From assembly GCA_003508565.1 (NCBI GenBank), contig DNUI01000148.1, positions 1 through 19,135 of the forward strand: a DNA stretch of 19,135 nucleotides. Direction: 5' to 3'. The notes under the pieces are model-generated. The model saw nothing but the letters and a program-made list of their open reading frames with translations, made no database searches and was not told the DNA's origin. The stretch is from Syntrophaceae bacterium. GTDB taxonomy: Bacteria > Desulfobacterota > Syntrophia > Syntrophales > UBA2185. Below are positions 1 through 7,588 of the stretch, one piece after another (position 1 is the first letter of the stretch; each line of letters opens with the position of its first letter). Made by a program: the position numbers and the translations under genes.

Positions 1-609
1 ACGGCACTGAAAATCGTGGGAAAACACTATACCGGAAAAGAGCTGGTAAAAGAGTTACTGAAGGACAGGATCTTTTATGAGACATCCTGCGGCGGGGTAA
101 CGTTTTCCGGAGGAGAGCCCGCGCTCCACATGGATTATCTCAGCGAACTAATGCGGGAGTTAAAACAAAACAGCATCCACATCGCGATCCAAACATCAGG
201 TTTCTTTGATATGCAAGAGTTCAGGCGGAAATTACTCCCCTTTATCGATCTTATTTTTTATGACATCAAGCTGTTCGATGCACGAAAACACAGGGAATAC
301 ACGGGCGTGAGAAACGAGAGAATACTGGATAACTTCATCTCCCTGGCAGATGACCGAAAGGAGATAATTGTTCCCAGAACACCCCTTGTACCGGGCATCA
401 CGGCAACCAAGGAAAACCTGGAGCAGATAGCCAACTTTGTGAGAGCCGCAGGGTGCGAAAACTATGAGTTGCTCCCCTATAACCCGGGCGGTGTCTCCAA
501 GATTCTGACTATAGGGAAGCCCCCTCCCTCATCTCTGTCACGAGGCATAATGAAGACAAAAGAAGAAAAGAGGTGCAAAGATACCGTAAGACATGAAGGC
601 AGTCTTTAG
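1..609 (+). CDS. Glycyl-radical enzyme activating protein, radical SAM family (5' end outside window)
   Basis: The reading frame is open from base 1, so the gene starts upstream; only the last ~200 residues are present. The fragment reads like the C-terminal two thirds of a PflA-type activase, which uses a 4Fe-4S cluster and S-adenosylmethionine to place a glycyl radical on a partner enzyme in the cytoplasm. Visible marks are the SAM-binding FSGGEP motif (about codons 35-40 of the fragment), QTSG, FYDIKLFD, the R-T-P-L-V-P-G-I stretch, and the family's C-terminal LPYNP-G-SK block. The cluster-binding CxxxCxxC motif would lie upstream and cannot be checked. The partner enzyme is not in view, so the substrate (formate lyase, benzylsuccinate synthase type or other) is unknown. 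The gene converges on atpB. Family assignment is firm; specificity is not. Confidence 0.85.
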   Translation, partial: TALKIVGKHYTGKELVKELLKDRIFYETSCGGVTFSGGEPALHMDYLSELMRELKQNSIHIAIQTSGFFDMQEFRRKLLPFIDLIFYDIKLFDARKHREYTGVRNERILDNFISLADDRKEIIVPRTPLVPGITATKENLEQIANFVRAAGCENYELLPYNPGGVSKILTIGKPPPSSLSRGIMKTKEEKRCKDTVRHEGSL

Positions 610-625
610 ACCGACCGGTCTTTTT
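608..625 (+). terminator. Possible short terminator after the activase gene
   Basis: A five-base-pair hairpin AGACC/GGTCT with loop GACC begins at the stop codon and runs into TTTTT. The stem is short, so this is a modest candidate for a Rho-independent terminator. Confidence 0.45.
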
Positions 626-768
626 CACCCGGCAGCCTCCGTGTGAAGCGACTGTCCGTGAACATGAGAGACGCCCATAACGGCGTGATACTTCCCGTCT
701 GCAGGGTAGGGCATTCTGGCATTTTTCGTTAACTGCCCTGAGAACAACACAACCCCTCCATATGCATT
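626..768. other. Intergenic stretch between convergent genes, no gene seen
   Basis: No convincing reading frame lies here on either strand. Two small inverted repeats are visible: ACGCC/GGCGT at 671-686 and AGGGCA/TGCCCT at 708-739. Neither is followed by a T run. The gap between the activase and atpB is too short for a missing c-subunit gene and shows no glycine/alanine-rich membrane hairpin in translation. Confidence 0.5.
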
Positions 769-810
769 AAAAAAAGGGCCTCACCATTAACAACAGGTTT
801 GGCCCCTTTT
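769..810 (-). terminator. Rho-independent terminator downstream of atpB
   Basis: On the minus strand an AAAAGGGGCC arm pairs with GGCCC plus T's (one bulged base) around a 20-base loop, followed by seven T's. It starts 26 bases after the atpB stop. The plus strand also ends in TTTT, so it may work in both directions between the convergent genes. Confidence 0.75.
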
Positions 811-835
811 CTATTGATGTACATGTTGAAGAGTT

Positions 836-1501
836 TTAATGTGCTTCTTCCATGGCACCGACGATATACATCATGGACAGGAGCATGAAAACAAGGGTCT
901 GGATTACGGAGATGAATATCTTGAGCCCGAGAATCGGCAACGGGATAAACCAGGGAGCCAACAAGAATAACACGGCCACCACAATATGCCCGCCCTCGAT
1001 GTTTCCGAATAACCGGACCGTGAGTGATACGGGACGCACCAAATGGCTGATAATTTCGATGGGTAAAATAAGCCATGACAACCACCATACCGGTCCAAGG
1101 AACTGCTTTATATACTTAGCGCCATGTACCTTCACGCCAATGATATGAGTCAAGACGAAAACCACGAGCGCCATGGATAAGTTAGTATTCAAATTAGCCG
1201 TCGGTGATTCAAATCCGGGAACAAGTCCCAGCAGGTTCGATATGAGGATAAAAAGTGTTATTGTGGCAATAAGGGGGAAAAACTTCCTTCCTTCGTGCCC
1301 CATCGTATCATTTACCAGGTTATCGATACCGCCGATAACGACTTCCATAAAATTCTGGAATTTGCTCGGGAAAACATCTATGTGCCGCGTCGCCAGATAG
1401 GCGCACACGATAAGGAACACCATGACAAGCCATGCGTAAGACACGTGAGTCGGAATGTGAAAATCTCTCGCAAGGAATTCAAAAAATGAAAGAGCATGCA
1501 T
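836..1501 (-). CDS. atpB: ATP synthase F0 subunit a
   Basis: This encodes the membrane stator subunit that forms the two proton (or sodium) half-channels against the c-ring. The 221-residue protein is strongly hydrophobic with five or six membrane segments. It carries the family signature S-L-T-V-R-L-F-G-N with the essential arginine at about residue 163 (E. coli R210), and a glutamine near residue 201 in the last helix. It is shorter than the E. coli protein (271) and close in size to other deltaproteobacterial versions. An AGGAGGT ribosome site at 1514-1520 lies inside the end of atpI, so atpI and atpB are probably coupled. It is the last gene before a terminator; atpE, which commonly follows atpB, is absent. 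Ion specificity cannot be read from this subunit. Confidence 0.97.
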   Translation of the reverse strand: MHALSFFEFLARDFHIPTHVSYAWLVMVFLIVCAYLATRHIDVFPSKFQNFMEVVIGGIDNLVNDTMGHEGRKFFPLIATITLFILISNLLGLVPGFESPTANLNTNLSMALVVFVLTHIIGVKVHGAKYIKQFLGPVWWLSWLILPIEIISHLVRPVSLTVRLFGNIEGGHIVVAVLFLLAPWFIPLPILGLKIFISVIQTLVFMLLSMMYIVGAMEEAH

Positions 1502-1506
1502 CTTTT

Positions 1507-1902
1507 TTAACTGACCTCCTCAACACAATTTTTTTTTGAAAAAGCCGCGATTGCGGTAACTACCATCGTAATAACTACTGTCGAAAGCCCGACCAGTAAG
1601 CCTACTATATCAACGATATTCCCCGTAATGATAAAGTACAGGGCAGCGCCGGTAACGGCAAACCTGAGGAAATATTTAATCATGAGAAACGAACCCGACC
1701 TCTCCGAAAGCTTGCCGAATACGCTTCGTAAATCCCTCTCCAGCCAGTGAAAATTCACAATGCTTATGAAACCGCCCAGCACCATGCCGAGTGTGAACTT
1801 GTAAGGCATAAAGATTCCGCTGAGCATGAGCAGTATACCCATGATGATCCAGTTTGTTATCTCAAGTTTCTTTTGGAGGGGGTCTCTTTCTATGGGGTTC
1901 AC
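1507..1902 (-). CDS. atpI: ATP synthase subunit I (AtpI family)
   Basis: A 131-residue membrane protein with four predicted helices: about residues 18-35, 38-55, 76-95 and 98-120. The WxxxG/FTLG-GGFISIVNFHWLER pattern matches the proteobacterial ATP-synt_I family, whose members help assemble the c-ring and may conduct Mg2+ or Ca2+. It starts at a GTG that overlaps the end of atpZ by 41 bases. No good ribosome site precedes it, so translation is probably coupled to atpZ; the next in-frame ATG lies inside the first helix, which favours the GTG. Only five bases separate its stop from the atpB start. Identification rests on the sequence pattern and position between atpZ and atpB. Confidence 0.88.
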   Translation of the reverse strand: MNPIERDPLQKKLEITNWIIMGILLMLSGIFMPYKFTLGMVLGGFISIVNFHWLERDLRSVFGKLSERSGSFLMIKYFLRFAVTGAALYFIITGNIVDIVGLLVGLSTVVITMVVTAIAAFSKKNCVEEVS

Positions 1903-2146
1903 TTTTCAGATACTTAATTACCGGTTTTTCATTTCGGGAAATTTTCTTCACCAGTTGATATAAATTTCGGAAGCCGGCGATAATGCCAATCAATACAAAG
2001 ATTATAGTAAATGTATATCCGGTTCCAAACGATTCATCAACCTTGATGCCAAGCCAAAGACCTCCGAAGATCAAGAGCACCATGGCAATGCCCACACTGC
2101 TGGCATATGCCATCTGGATAGCCGTTTTCTTCGTATCCTTATCCAT
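1862..2146 (-). CDS. atpZ: AtpZ-like F0F1 ATP synthase accessory protein
   Basis: A 94-residue protein with two membrane helices (about residues 13-35 and 43-65), a short polar hairpin between them, and a basic, proline-rich tail. This is the AtpZ/AtpI_1 family architecture (G-L-W-L-G-x-K-V-D before helix 2, then AGF-N). Such proteins are encoded ahead of atpI and atpB and are thought to act with AtpI in ATP synthase assembly or divalent-cation supply. I chose the ATG at 2144-2146 because AAGGAGC at 2156-2162 lies nine bases upstream; the longer frame starting at 2167 would place that ribosome site inside the coding region. The 3' end overlaps atpI. Confidence 0.85.
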   Translation of the reverse strand: MDKDTKKTAIQMAYASSVGIAMVLLIFGGLWLGIKVDESFGTGYTFTIIFVLIGIIAGFRNLYQLVKKISRNEKPVIKYLKSEPHRKRPPPKET

Positions 2147-2255
2147 TTGCGTGGCGCTCCTTAGCATGTATGGCCGGGGATGTCAATTAAAAACTGCCTG
2201 AGTTTCGTATAAGGTTTCATGCCTTGATGAAAGAAGAAAGTTTCCTCGAGACCAA

Positions 2256-4907
2256 TCACTGGAGGAATTCAAATAACCTGTGCCGGAGGGAATCCATTTC
2301 CAATTTGGTACCGGAGATTTTATACAGTTTCGACTCCTTCTTGTCACTTTTGTCAGTGCTTTCTGAAAGATGCACAATTTCCGCATCCTCAAGAAATATC
2401 ACGGCACTCTGGTAATTGGACTGCGAAAGGGCTTCCGCCCTCCGTATCTCTCCCTTCTTATACATCTTGACACCCAGCCGCTGAATCTTCCTCATCCATT
2501 CTTTTTCCGGTTTTGCCCCCTTCTTAAGATACAGGCACCCCCTCATCACCACCCAGTAGGATTCGATATAGTTGCGCAGTAAACCGGCAAAGGGCATGAG
2601 GCTCATCCTTCCCCTGCCCTTCACTTCAACACAAGCCTGCCCATCACGCTCCAAGCCGGTAATCATGTTCCTGTTGCTCAAATAAGAGAGGACATCTTTC
2701 ACTTCATCCAAATCGTCCTTCTTGTCGTCAAAAATGAATTCATGCCAGAAAAGTCTTTTAAAAAACTGGTAATCCCTCACAATCTGGTCCAAAGGTATCA
2801 CATCTTCCCGGCTCGATAATACAGACAAGGCTACGAAGCTTATGGGAATAAAAAAATGCAGGATGTTATTTTTGTAATATTCTAAATTTAGTCGGTTATC
2901 ATCTTCCAGGGAGTACACAATTTCTTCACTTTCATCCTGCTCCTCTTCATCAGCGCCCATCTTGGATATAACATCTGACTGAACAAAGAGGTTGAGGGCA
3001 TCAGTAAAAGCTTTTTCCTTGTGGATCAGGGTTGCAGCAAAGCTTGCCTGTTTGTCGCTGAGATAATCATAGAATGCATTGAGCACATCCATTAAGTCGT
3101 CGTGAGATATTCCGCGGCGGTCACGGCAGAGCAACCCGGCAGCAACAAGAGAAAACGGGGTAATAACGGATACCTTGTTGATTTCCAGAGTAATTTCATA
3201 ACCGATCTTCCTGTAAAGGCTCTGCCTTTCCTCCAGGGTCATGGTTTCAAAAGATTTTTCCTGGGAAGAAAGGTATGACTTGAGAAAGATCGGCTCGCCT
3301 ATGTTTACATAGACACGCCCGTAACGTTTTCTCAAAAATTTACGGCCCTTGATCACATCAGACGTCTTTTCCCTTGCTTTCGGTGCACCACCCAGTTCCT
3401 TTAGGTAGGACTCTTCTTCAATGACCCGATCATAGCCAATGTAAACCGGAATCGCCGCCAGATCATCACAGGCCTTCTTTTTGTACGCCTGAATGAGCAT
3501 GGAAAGGAGGCCATACTTGGGCATTACCATCTTACCGCTGCGGCTTCTTCCGCCCTCTATGAAAAATTCTATGGGAAGACCCTCTTTGAGAAGGGTTTCC
3601 AGATATTTGGCAAAGACCTCCGCATACAGCACATTTCCCCTGAAGGTGCGACGAATAAAAAAGGCTCCCGATTTTCTGAAGATGTATCCTAAAGGCCAGA
3701 AAGATAAATTAGTACCCGCCGCAACGAAGGGCATCTGTATATTATTCACATAAAAAACATAGGAAAGGAGGAGATAATCGATGTGGCTGCGATGGCAGGG
3801 AATAATTACGAAGGGCATTTTTTTCGATATGTTTCTTATTTTTGCCAACCCTGCCTTGTCAGCTACGACACCGTCATAAATATTGTTCCATAACCACGTA
3901 AGGAATTTATACCAGAGCTCGATAAACATGTCATTGTAGTCGGCAGCAATTTCGCGTATGTATCTTTTCGCATCCTTGACAAGAGCATCATGGTCTTTCG
4001 CCCCACGGGCTGCCATATCATCTATAACATGACCGATGCCATTGTCACTGAGAACCATGCTGATAATCTCTTCTCTTGACTTCAAAACAGGCCCCACAAT
4101 GCTCGTCTTCTCTTCATCAATCCGGTCTATCAGTTCTCTCCTCAGATCATGATATATCGCCTCTTCCGTCATGCCTTCGCTTTTATGAATAATTTCCATG
4201 AAATTGATCGCATCTGCAGGTATAACCGCGGCTTTGTTTGAGTATCTAAGAAACGTGATCACACGGCGCACCGCATCCGTGTCTTCCGCCTGACCAAAGA
4301 GTATATTGATAATATTTTCGTCTTCCTTTTCTCTTCTCCTCCCGTAAGTGATCAAGACAGGGACAACATAGACGGGTACTTTCAGATCTTGTTGCGCCTC
4401 AATCAATTGTGCAACCGCTCCCTGGACGACGCGGTTTTCGAAAAATTCCGAACCTCCAAGATGGATTACGACACTTTTCCCTTCCATGACGGTTCGTTTC
4501 AAGTAACCGTTCTTGCAGGCATCTGGTAAGGCCATTTTGAAGAGGAAATGGAGCAGATTAAAAAAAACAACCCTGAGGGCCGCTGCGAAGGGCTGCCAGA
4601 AAACCATATTAATCCCGCAGCAATACACGGGCATGGGAATGCCTTTTCTGGCGGAAAGCTCCCGAATGATAAGGCTGTTAAGCTGACTTTTATTTTTAAG
4701 GGCATATACAACTGTCCCTTTTTCTGAGAGATTTCTCAATTCCTCGACATATTCATCAGCGATCTCAACTTTGGACAATACCTTCTTGACGAGCCAGAAC
4801 AGGGGGAAATTGTCCTCCCTGTAAAGGCGTCCAACGAAAAATTCCCCTCTTTCCGTCCACGCTTTAATTTTTGACAGAATCGACATGTTTACTATTCTAA
4901 CCTTCAC
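2256..4907 (-). CDS. plsB: Glycerol-3-phosphate 1-O-acyltransferase
   Basis: This catalyses the first committed step of phospholipid synthesis, acylating the sn-1 position of glycerol 3-phosphate at the inner membrane. All four acyltransferase blocks are present: HRSHID (residues 372-377, catalytic H and D), GAFFIRR (414-420), FFIEGGRSRSG (448-458) and IPVYIGYDR (486-494). At 883 residues it is somewhat longer than E. coli PlsB (807), including a C-terminal extension with an acidic insert. The chosen start is a GTG whose GTGA overlaps the ptsI stop, implying translational coupling. An ATG seven codons further in (4884-4886) is the alternative; neither has a clear ribosome site. It sits between ptsHI and the atp genes, with a 109-base gap to atpZ. 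Confidence 0.96.
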   Translation of the reverse strand: MKVRIVNMSILSKIKAWTERGEFFVGRLYREDNFPLFWLVKKVLSKVEIADEYVEELRNLSEKGTVVYALKNKSQLNSLIIRELSARKGIPMPVYCCGINMVFWQPFAAALRVVFFNLLHFLFKMALPDACKNGYLKRTVMEGKSVVIHLGGSEFFENRVVQGAVAQLIEAQQDLKVPVYVVPVLITYGRRREKEDENIINILFGQAEDTDAVRRVITFLRYSNKAAVIPADAINFMEIIHKSEGMTEEAIYHDLRRELIDRIDEEKTSIVGPVLKSREEIISMVLSDNGIGHVIDDMAARGAKDHDALVKDAKRYIREIAADYNDMFIELWYKFLTWLWNNIYDGVVADKAGLAKIRNISKKMPFVIIPCHRSHIDYLLLSYVFYVNNIQMPFVAAGTNLSFWPLGYIFRKSGAFFIRRTFRGNVLYAEVFAKYLETLLKEGLPIEFFIEGGRSRSGKMVMPKYGLLSMLIQAYKKKACDDLAAIPVYIGYDRVIEEESYLKELGGAPKAREKTSDVIKGRKFLRKRYGRVYVNIGEPIFLKSYLSSQEKSFETMTLEERQSLYRKIGYEITLEINKVSVITPFSLVAAGLLCRDRRGISHDDLMDVLNAFYDYLSDKQASFAATLIHKEKAFTDALNLFVQSDVISKMGADEEEQDESEEIVYSLEDDNRLNLEYYKNNILHFFIPISFVALSVLSSREDVIPLDQIVRDYQFFKRLFWHEFIFDDKKDDLDEVKDVLSYLSNRNMITGLERDGQACVEVKGRGRMSLMPFAGLLRNYIESYWVVMRGCLYLKKGAKPEKEWMRKIQRLGVKMYKKGEIRRAEALSQSNYQSAVIFLEDAEIVHLSESTDKSDKKESKLYKISGTKLEMDSLRHRLFEFLQ

Positions 4908-6685
4908 GGCCCATTTAGCTGAAATTCTTCCGGAAAACGTTTACTCATATAATCGCTGACATATTCACGTATCTCAGAAGCCGATGAAAGTGCCATAATT
5001 TTTTCCAATAGTTTTTTGGATTCCGATAGGGTCGAAGCCCTTATAATCTTTTTTACTTTTGGTATGGCCAATGGATTCATACTCAACTCATCAATTTCAA
5101 GCCCTAAGAGAATCATGACATACGCCGGTTCGCCGGCCATTTCTCCGCACATTGCAACCCGAATACCTGCTCTATGACCTATGTCAATCACCTGCTTGAT
5201 AAGCCTCAAGACAGCGGGATGGAGTGGTTCATACAAATATGTTACCCTTTCATTGATCCTGTCGATCGCCAGGGCATATTGAATCAGATCGTTCGTTCCT
5301 ATACTGAAAAAATCGACTTCCTTTGCCAGTTCATCGGCAATCACGACAGCAGAAGGAACTTCTATCATAACTCCGACCTCAATGTCTTCACCCATCGGTA
5401 TACCTTTGGCACGAAGATCTCTTTTTACCTCACAGAAGATTTTTTTTGCTTCCCTCAATTCTTCAATTCCCGAAATCATGGGAAACATAATCCTCGTTTT
5501 ACCAAAAGCGCTGGCGCGCGCGATTGCGCGCAATTGTACCTTAAAAAGCTCCACTTCCTTCAAACAGAAGCGGATGGCCCTTAGACCCATTTGAGGATTC
5601 ATCTCCTTGGCCAGTTTGGGGTCTGAGAAAAACTTATCGCCACCTAAATCAAAGGTTCGTATAGTTGCCCATTGTAAGCCTTCAGCACTTACAACACTTC
5701 GGTAATGTAAGAAGTGTTCCTCTTCCGTTGGCAGTTGTTCTTTATTTATATAAATGAATTCCGTCCTATACAGACCTATGCCCTCAGCGCCATGGGATAC
5801 GGTGGAAGGTATCTCTTCAATAAACTCAATATTTCCGCCTATTTCTACTTTATAATTGTCCTCCGTCAGCGCGGGAAGACGGGCATATCTCAGATAATTC
5901 TCCTGGGCTTTTTCAAAATGTCTTTGTTTGTCCTCATATACCTTAATCATTTCTGGATCAGGGTTCACCACAACGAGCCCTGCAGCACCATCAATAATAA
6001 TGTTATCGTTGGTGCGCACTCTTTTCGTGATGGATTCCAGACCGACCACGGCGGGAATTTCCACCGCCCTTGCCACAATGGCAGTATGGGATGTTTTTCC
6101 TCCCATATCTGTCGCAAATCCCTGCACTTTATTAATCATCATCTGTGCAGTGTCGGCAGGCGAAAGATCAACAGCAATGATAATATCTTTACCATCAATT
6201 TTTGGAATGTCCTCTTTCTTGCCTCCCGATAGATTTCTCAATATCCTCTGTCCCACGTATCGAACATCGCTCACTCGACCTTTGAGATACTCGTCTTCAA
6301 CTTTTTCAAATATCTCCCTGTATCTATCAATGGTCATCTTCATGGCCCATTCCGCATTCACCAACATATTCCTTATGTATTGCACTGTATGATTGATGAA
6401 CATCCTGTCTTTCAGGATCATGATATGAACATCGATAATATACAAAGGTTCCCGGCCGGCCAATTCGAAAAGTCTGTTTTTTACTTCCAGTAGTTGTTTT
6501 TCTGACTCCTTAAGCGCTGCCCTGAATCTTTTGATCTCTTTGGCCACAAGGTTTTTATCACGCAACCTGTAAAATGAAACCTGAGCATCAAAACGGTCAT
6601 ACAGGTAAGCTTTTCCAATCACGATACCTGGTGAAACACCTATCCCTTTGAGGACAAAACTTTTTTTCTCAGCATCAGTATCCAT
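4904..6685 (-). CDS. ptsI: Phosphoenolpyruvate-protein phosphotransferase (PTS enzyme I)
   Basis: Enzyme I takes phosphate from phosphoenolpyruvate and passes it to HPr in the cytoplasm. The order is standard: N-terminal HPr-binding domain, the swivelling phosphohistidine domain with GGKTSHTAIVAR (active His at residue 200), and a C-terminal PEP-binding barrel with GLYRTEF, GVMIEVPSA, FFSIGTNDLIQY and AMCGEMAGEP (Cys near 513). At 593 residues it is normal length. There is no GAF domain, so this is enzyme I rather than the nitrogen-PTS PtsP. I start at the ATG at 6683-6685, which shares a base with the ptsH stop (TGATG) and has GGAGA seven bases upstream; a TTG one codon earlier is possible. 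It overlaps plsB by four bases. Confidence 0.97.
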   Translation of the reverse strand: MDTDAEKKSFVLKGIGVSPGIVIGKAYLYDRFDAQVSFYRLRDKNLVAKEIKRFRAALKESEKQLLEVKNRLFELAGREPLYIIDVHIMILKDRMFINHTVQYIRNMLVNAEWAMKMTIDRYREIFEKVEDEYLKGRVSDVRYVGQRILRNLSGGKKEDIPKIDGKDIIIAVDLSPADTAQMMINKVQGFATDMGGKTSHTAIVARAVEIPAVVGLESITKRVRTNDNIIIDGAAGLVVVNPDPEMIKVYEDKQRHFEKAQENYLRYARLPALTEDNYKVEIGGNIEFIEEIPSTVSHGAEGIGLYRTEFIYINKEQLPTEEEHFLHYRSVVSAEGLQWATIRTFDLGGDKFFSDPKLAKEMNPQMGLRAIRFCLKEVELFKVQLRAIARASAFGKTRIMFPMISGIEELREAKKIFCEVKRDLRAKGIPMGEDIEVGVMIEVPSAVVIADELAKEVDFFSIGTNDLIQYALAIDRINERVTYLYEPLHPAVLRLIKQVIDIGHRAGIRVAMCGEMAGEPAYVMILLGLEIDELSMNPLAIPKVKKIIRASTLSESKKLLEKIMALSSASEIREYVSDYMSKRFPEEFQLNGP

Positions 6686-6954
6686 CAATCTTCTCCAAAT
6701 TTGTCCTCTATGAGTTTCCCGAGGTCTTCCATAGCATCCCGTGCATCTATTCCCTCCGCCCTGATTGTGATACGACTTCCCAGAGGACAGGCTAACGTCA
6801 AGATACTGAGAAGGCTCTTTCCATTTACAACCTTGCCATCCCTTTCAAAAAATATTTTCGCTTTAAATCGTGATGACACATTGACGAGCTTCGCCGCAAC
6901 TCTTGCATGCAGACCCAGTTTATTTTTTATCTCAAATGTTTTAATTTCTACCAT
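6685..6954 (-). CDS. ptsH: HPr, phosphocarrier protein of the PTS
   Basis: An 89-residue phosphocarrier of normal size. NKLGLHARVAAKL carries the active His16 that enzyme I phosphorylates. NGKSLLSILTLA places Ser47 at the regulatory serine position (Ser46 in Bacillus), so it could also be a target of HPr kinase/phosphorylase; hprK itself is not in the window. The stop overlaps the ptsI start. The start ATG has GGAGG 14 bases upstream, which is longer than usual. No EII component accompanies ptsH-ptsI, so I infer a regulatory or mannose-type relay served by genes elsewhere rather than a local sugar transporter. Confidence 0.95.
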   Translation of the reverse strand: MVEIKTFEIKNKLGLHARVAAKLVNVSSRFKAKIFFERDGKVVNGKSLLSILTLACPLGSRITIRAEGIDARDAMEDLGKLIEDKFGED

Positions 6955-7140
6955 GCAAGTTCACGCAGCCTCCGTGATTCAACGATTCTTCGTAATACAC
7001 ACTTCTTCATTCTCCAGAGGTGCATGCCTAACACGATTGGACTATGAAGTCAATTCGAGACCTTGATACATGTGCCCTCATAAGGATATTTTCGCCAGAT
7101 ATTGTTGCACAACCGGACATTAAATGTGTCTATTATTTTC
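6955..7140. other. Divergent intergenic region upstream of ptsH
   Basis: This lies between ptsH (-) and the promoter of the PxxKW gene (+). A weak minus-strand promoter candidate is TTGTGC (7107-7112) and TATCCT (7083-7088), 18 bases apart. A 10-base palindrome GTTGCACAAC overlaps it at about 7104-7113 and could be an operator. A very short reading frame (7010 down to 6948) ends across the ptsH start. None of these is strong. Confidence 0.3.
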
Positions 7141-7169
7141 TTGACATGAATTATTCTTTTTGTTATTAA
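7141..7169 (+). promoter_or_regulatory. Sigma70-type promoter of the PxxKW gene
   Basis: TTGACA at 7141-7146 is a perfect -35 box. A 17-base spacer leads to TATTAA at 7164-7169. The expected transcript would start near 7176, giving a leader of about 60 bases before the ATG at 7236. The spacing and the perfect -35 make this one of the two best promoters in the window. Confidence 0.7.
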
Positions 7170-7235
7170 GCCCAACTTTTAGATAGGCTTTATCTTATTT
7201 AAGAAAATAATAATTATGAAAGGGGGGTGATTCCC

Positions 7236-7517
7236 ATGGTTTGTCAAACCATCAAGGTTGGGTCTGAGTGCGCCTTTATGACCAAGAAAGGCTGCGGATT
7301 TAATGGAGGTAGTTGTCACACAATCATAGAAAAATGCGAGGGATGCAATAAAATCATAGATTGCGAGACCGGTCAGTACTGTAAGGTCTATCCTGAACCT
7401 GCCAGCAAATGGCTTTCCGGAAATTGTCCGACTGCAACACACATCAAAAGAGAAATCAAAGAAGCCACGCAAAAAATCAATCCGCTTAAAGCATCAAAAA
7501 GATCATCAAAACATTAA
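7236..7517 (+). CDS. PxxKW family cysteine-rich protein, function unknown
   Basis: A 93-residue soluble protein with nine cysteines (residues 3, 12, 20, 27, 34, 37, 43, 49, 64), including a CEGC pair at 34-37, and a P-A-S-K-W motif at 55-59. The spacing and the C-terminal K-I-N-P-L-K-A-S-K-R tail match the small cysteine-rich proteins named after PxxKW, which I know from anaerobic deltaproteobacteria and which have no established function. The cysteines suggest metal or iron-sulfur binding, but this is inference. The ATG at 7236 is preceded by AGGGGGGTG six bases away; a GTG three codons earlier falls inside that ribosome site. It has its own promoter and terminator, is divergent from ptsH and convergent with the merR-like gene. 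Confidence 0.85.
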   Translation: MVCQTIKVGSECAFMTKKGCGFNGGSCHTIIEKCEGCNKIIDCETGQYCKVYPEPASKWLSGNCPTATHIKREIKEATQKINPLKASKRSSKH

Positions 7518-7520
7518 CAA

Positions 7521-7564
7521 GAAGGGGCAGGTTTTTTTCTTCGAGAAAAAATGCCTGCCCCTTC
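7521..7564. terminator. Strong hairpin terminator between convergent genes
   Basis: GAAGGGGCAGG (7521-7531) pairs perfectly with CCTGCCCCTTC (7554-7564). Inside it a T run pairs with an A run around a TTCG-containing loop. It begins four bases after the PxxKW stop, is followed by a T-rich plus-strand tail, and lies 25 bases beyond the merR-like stop, so it can end transcription from both sides. Confidence 0.85.
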
Positions 7565-7588
7565 ATTCTTTCTATTTTTCTTTCTGTT

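Noticed and set aside
1862..1902. The 41-base overlap of atpZ and atpI as a possible frameshift
   Set aside because: Both proteins are complete for their families and the overlap includes the normal polar N-terminus of AtpI.
2150..2195. Minus-strand TTGACA with a TAAGGA box 17 bases on, ahead of atpZ
   Set aside because: The supposed -10 box is the atpZ ribosome site, so transcription would start inside or beyond it.
5174..6392. Long plus-strand reading frames (136, 172 and 154 codons) opposite ptsI
   Set aside because: They are mutually overlapping, have no family features and lie fully antisense to a strongly conserved enzyme I gene.
7179..7472. Minus-strand 97-codon frame opposite the PxxKW gene
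   Set aside because: It is antisense to a recognised gene that has its own promoter and ribosome site, and its translation shows no family pattern.
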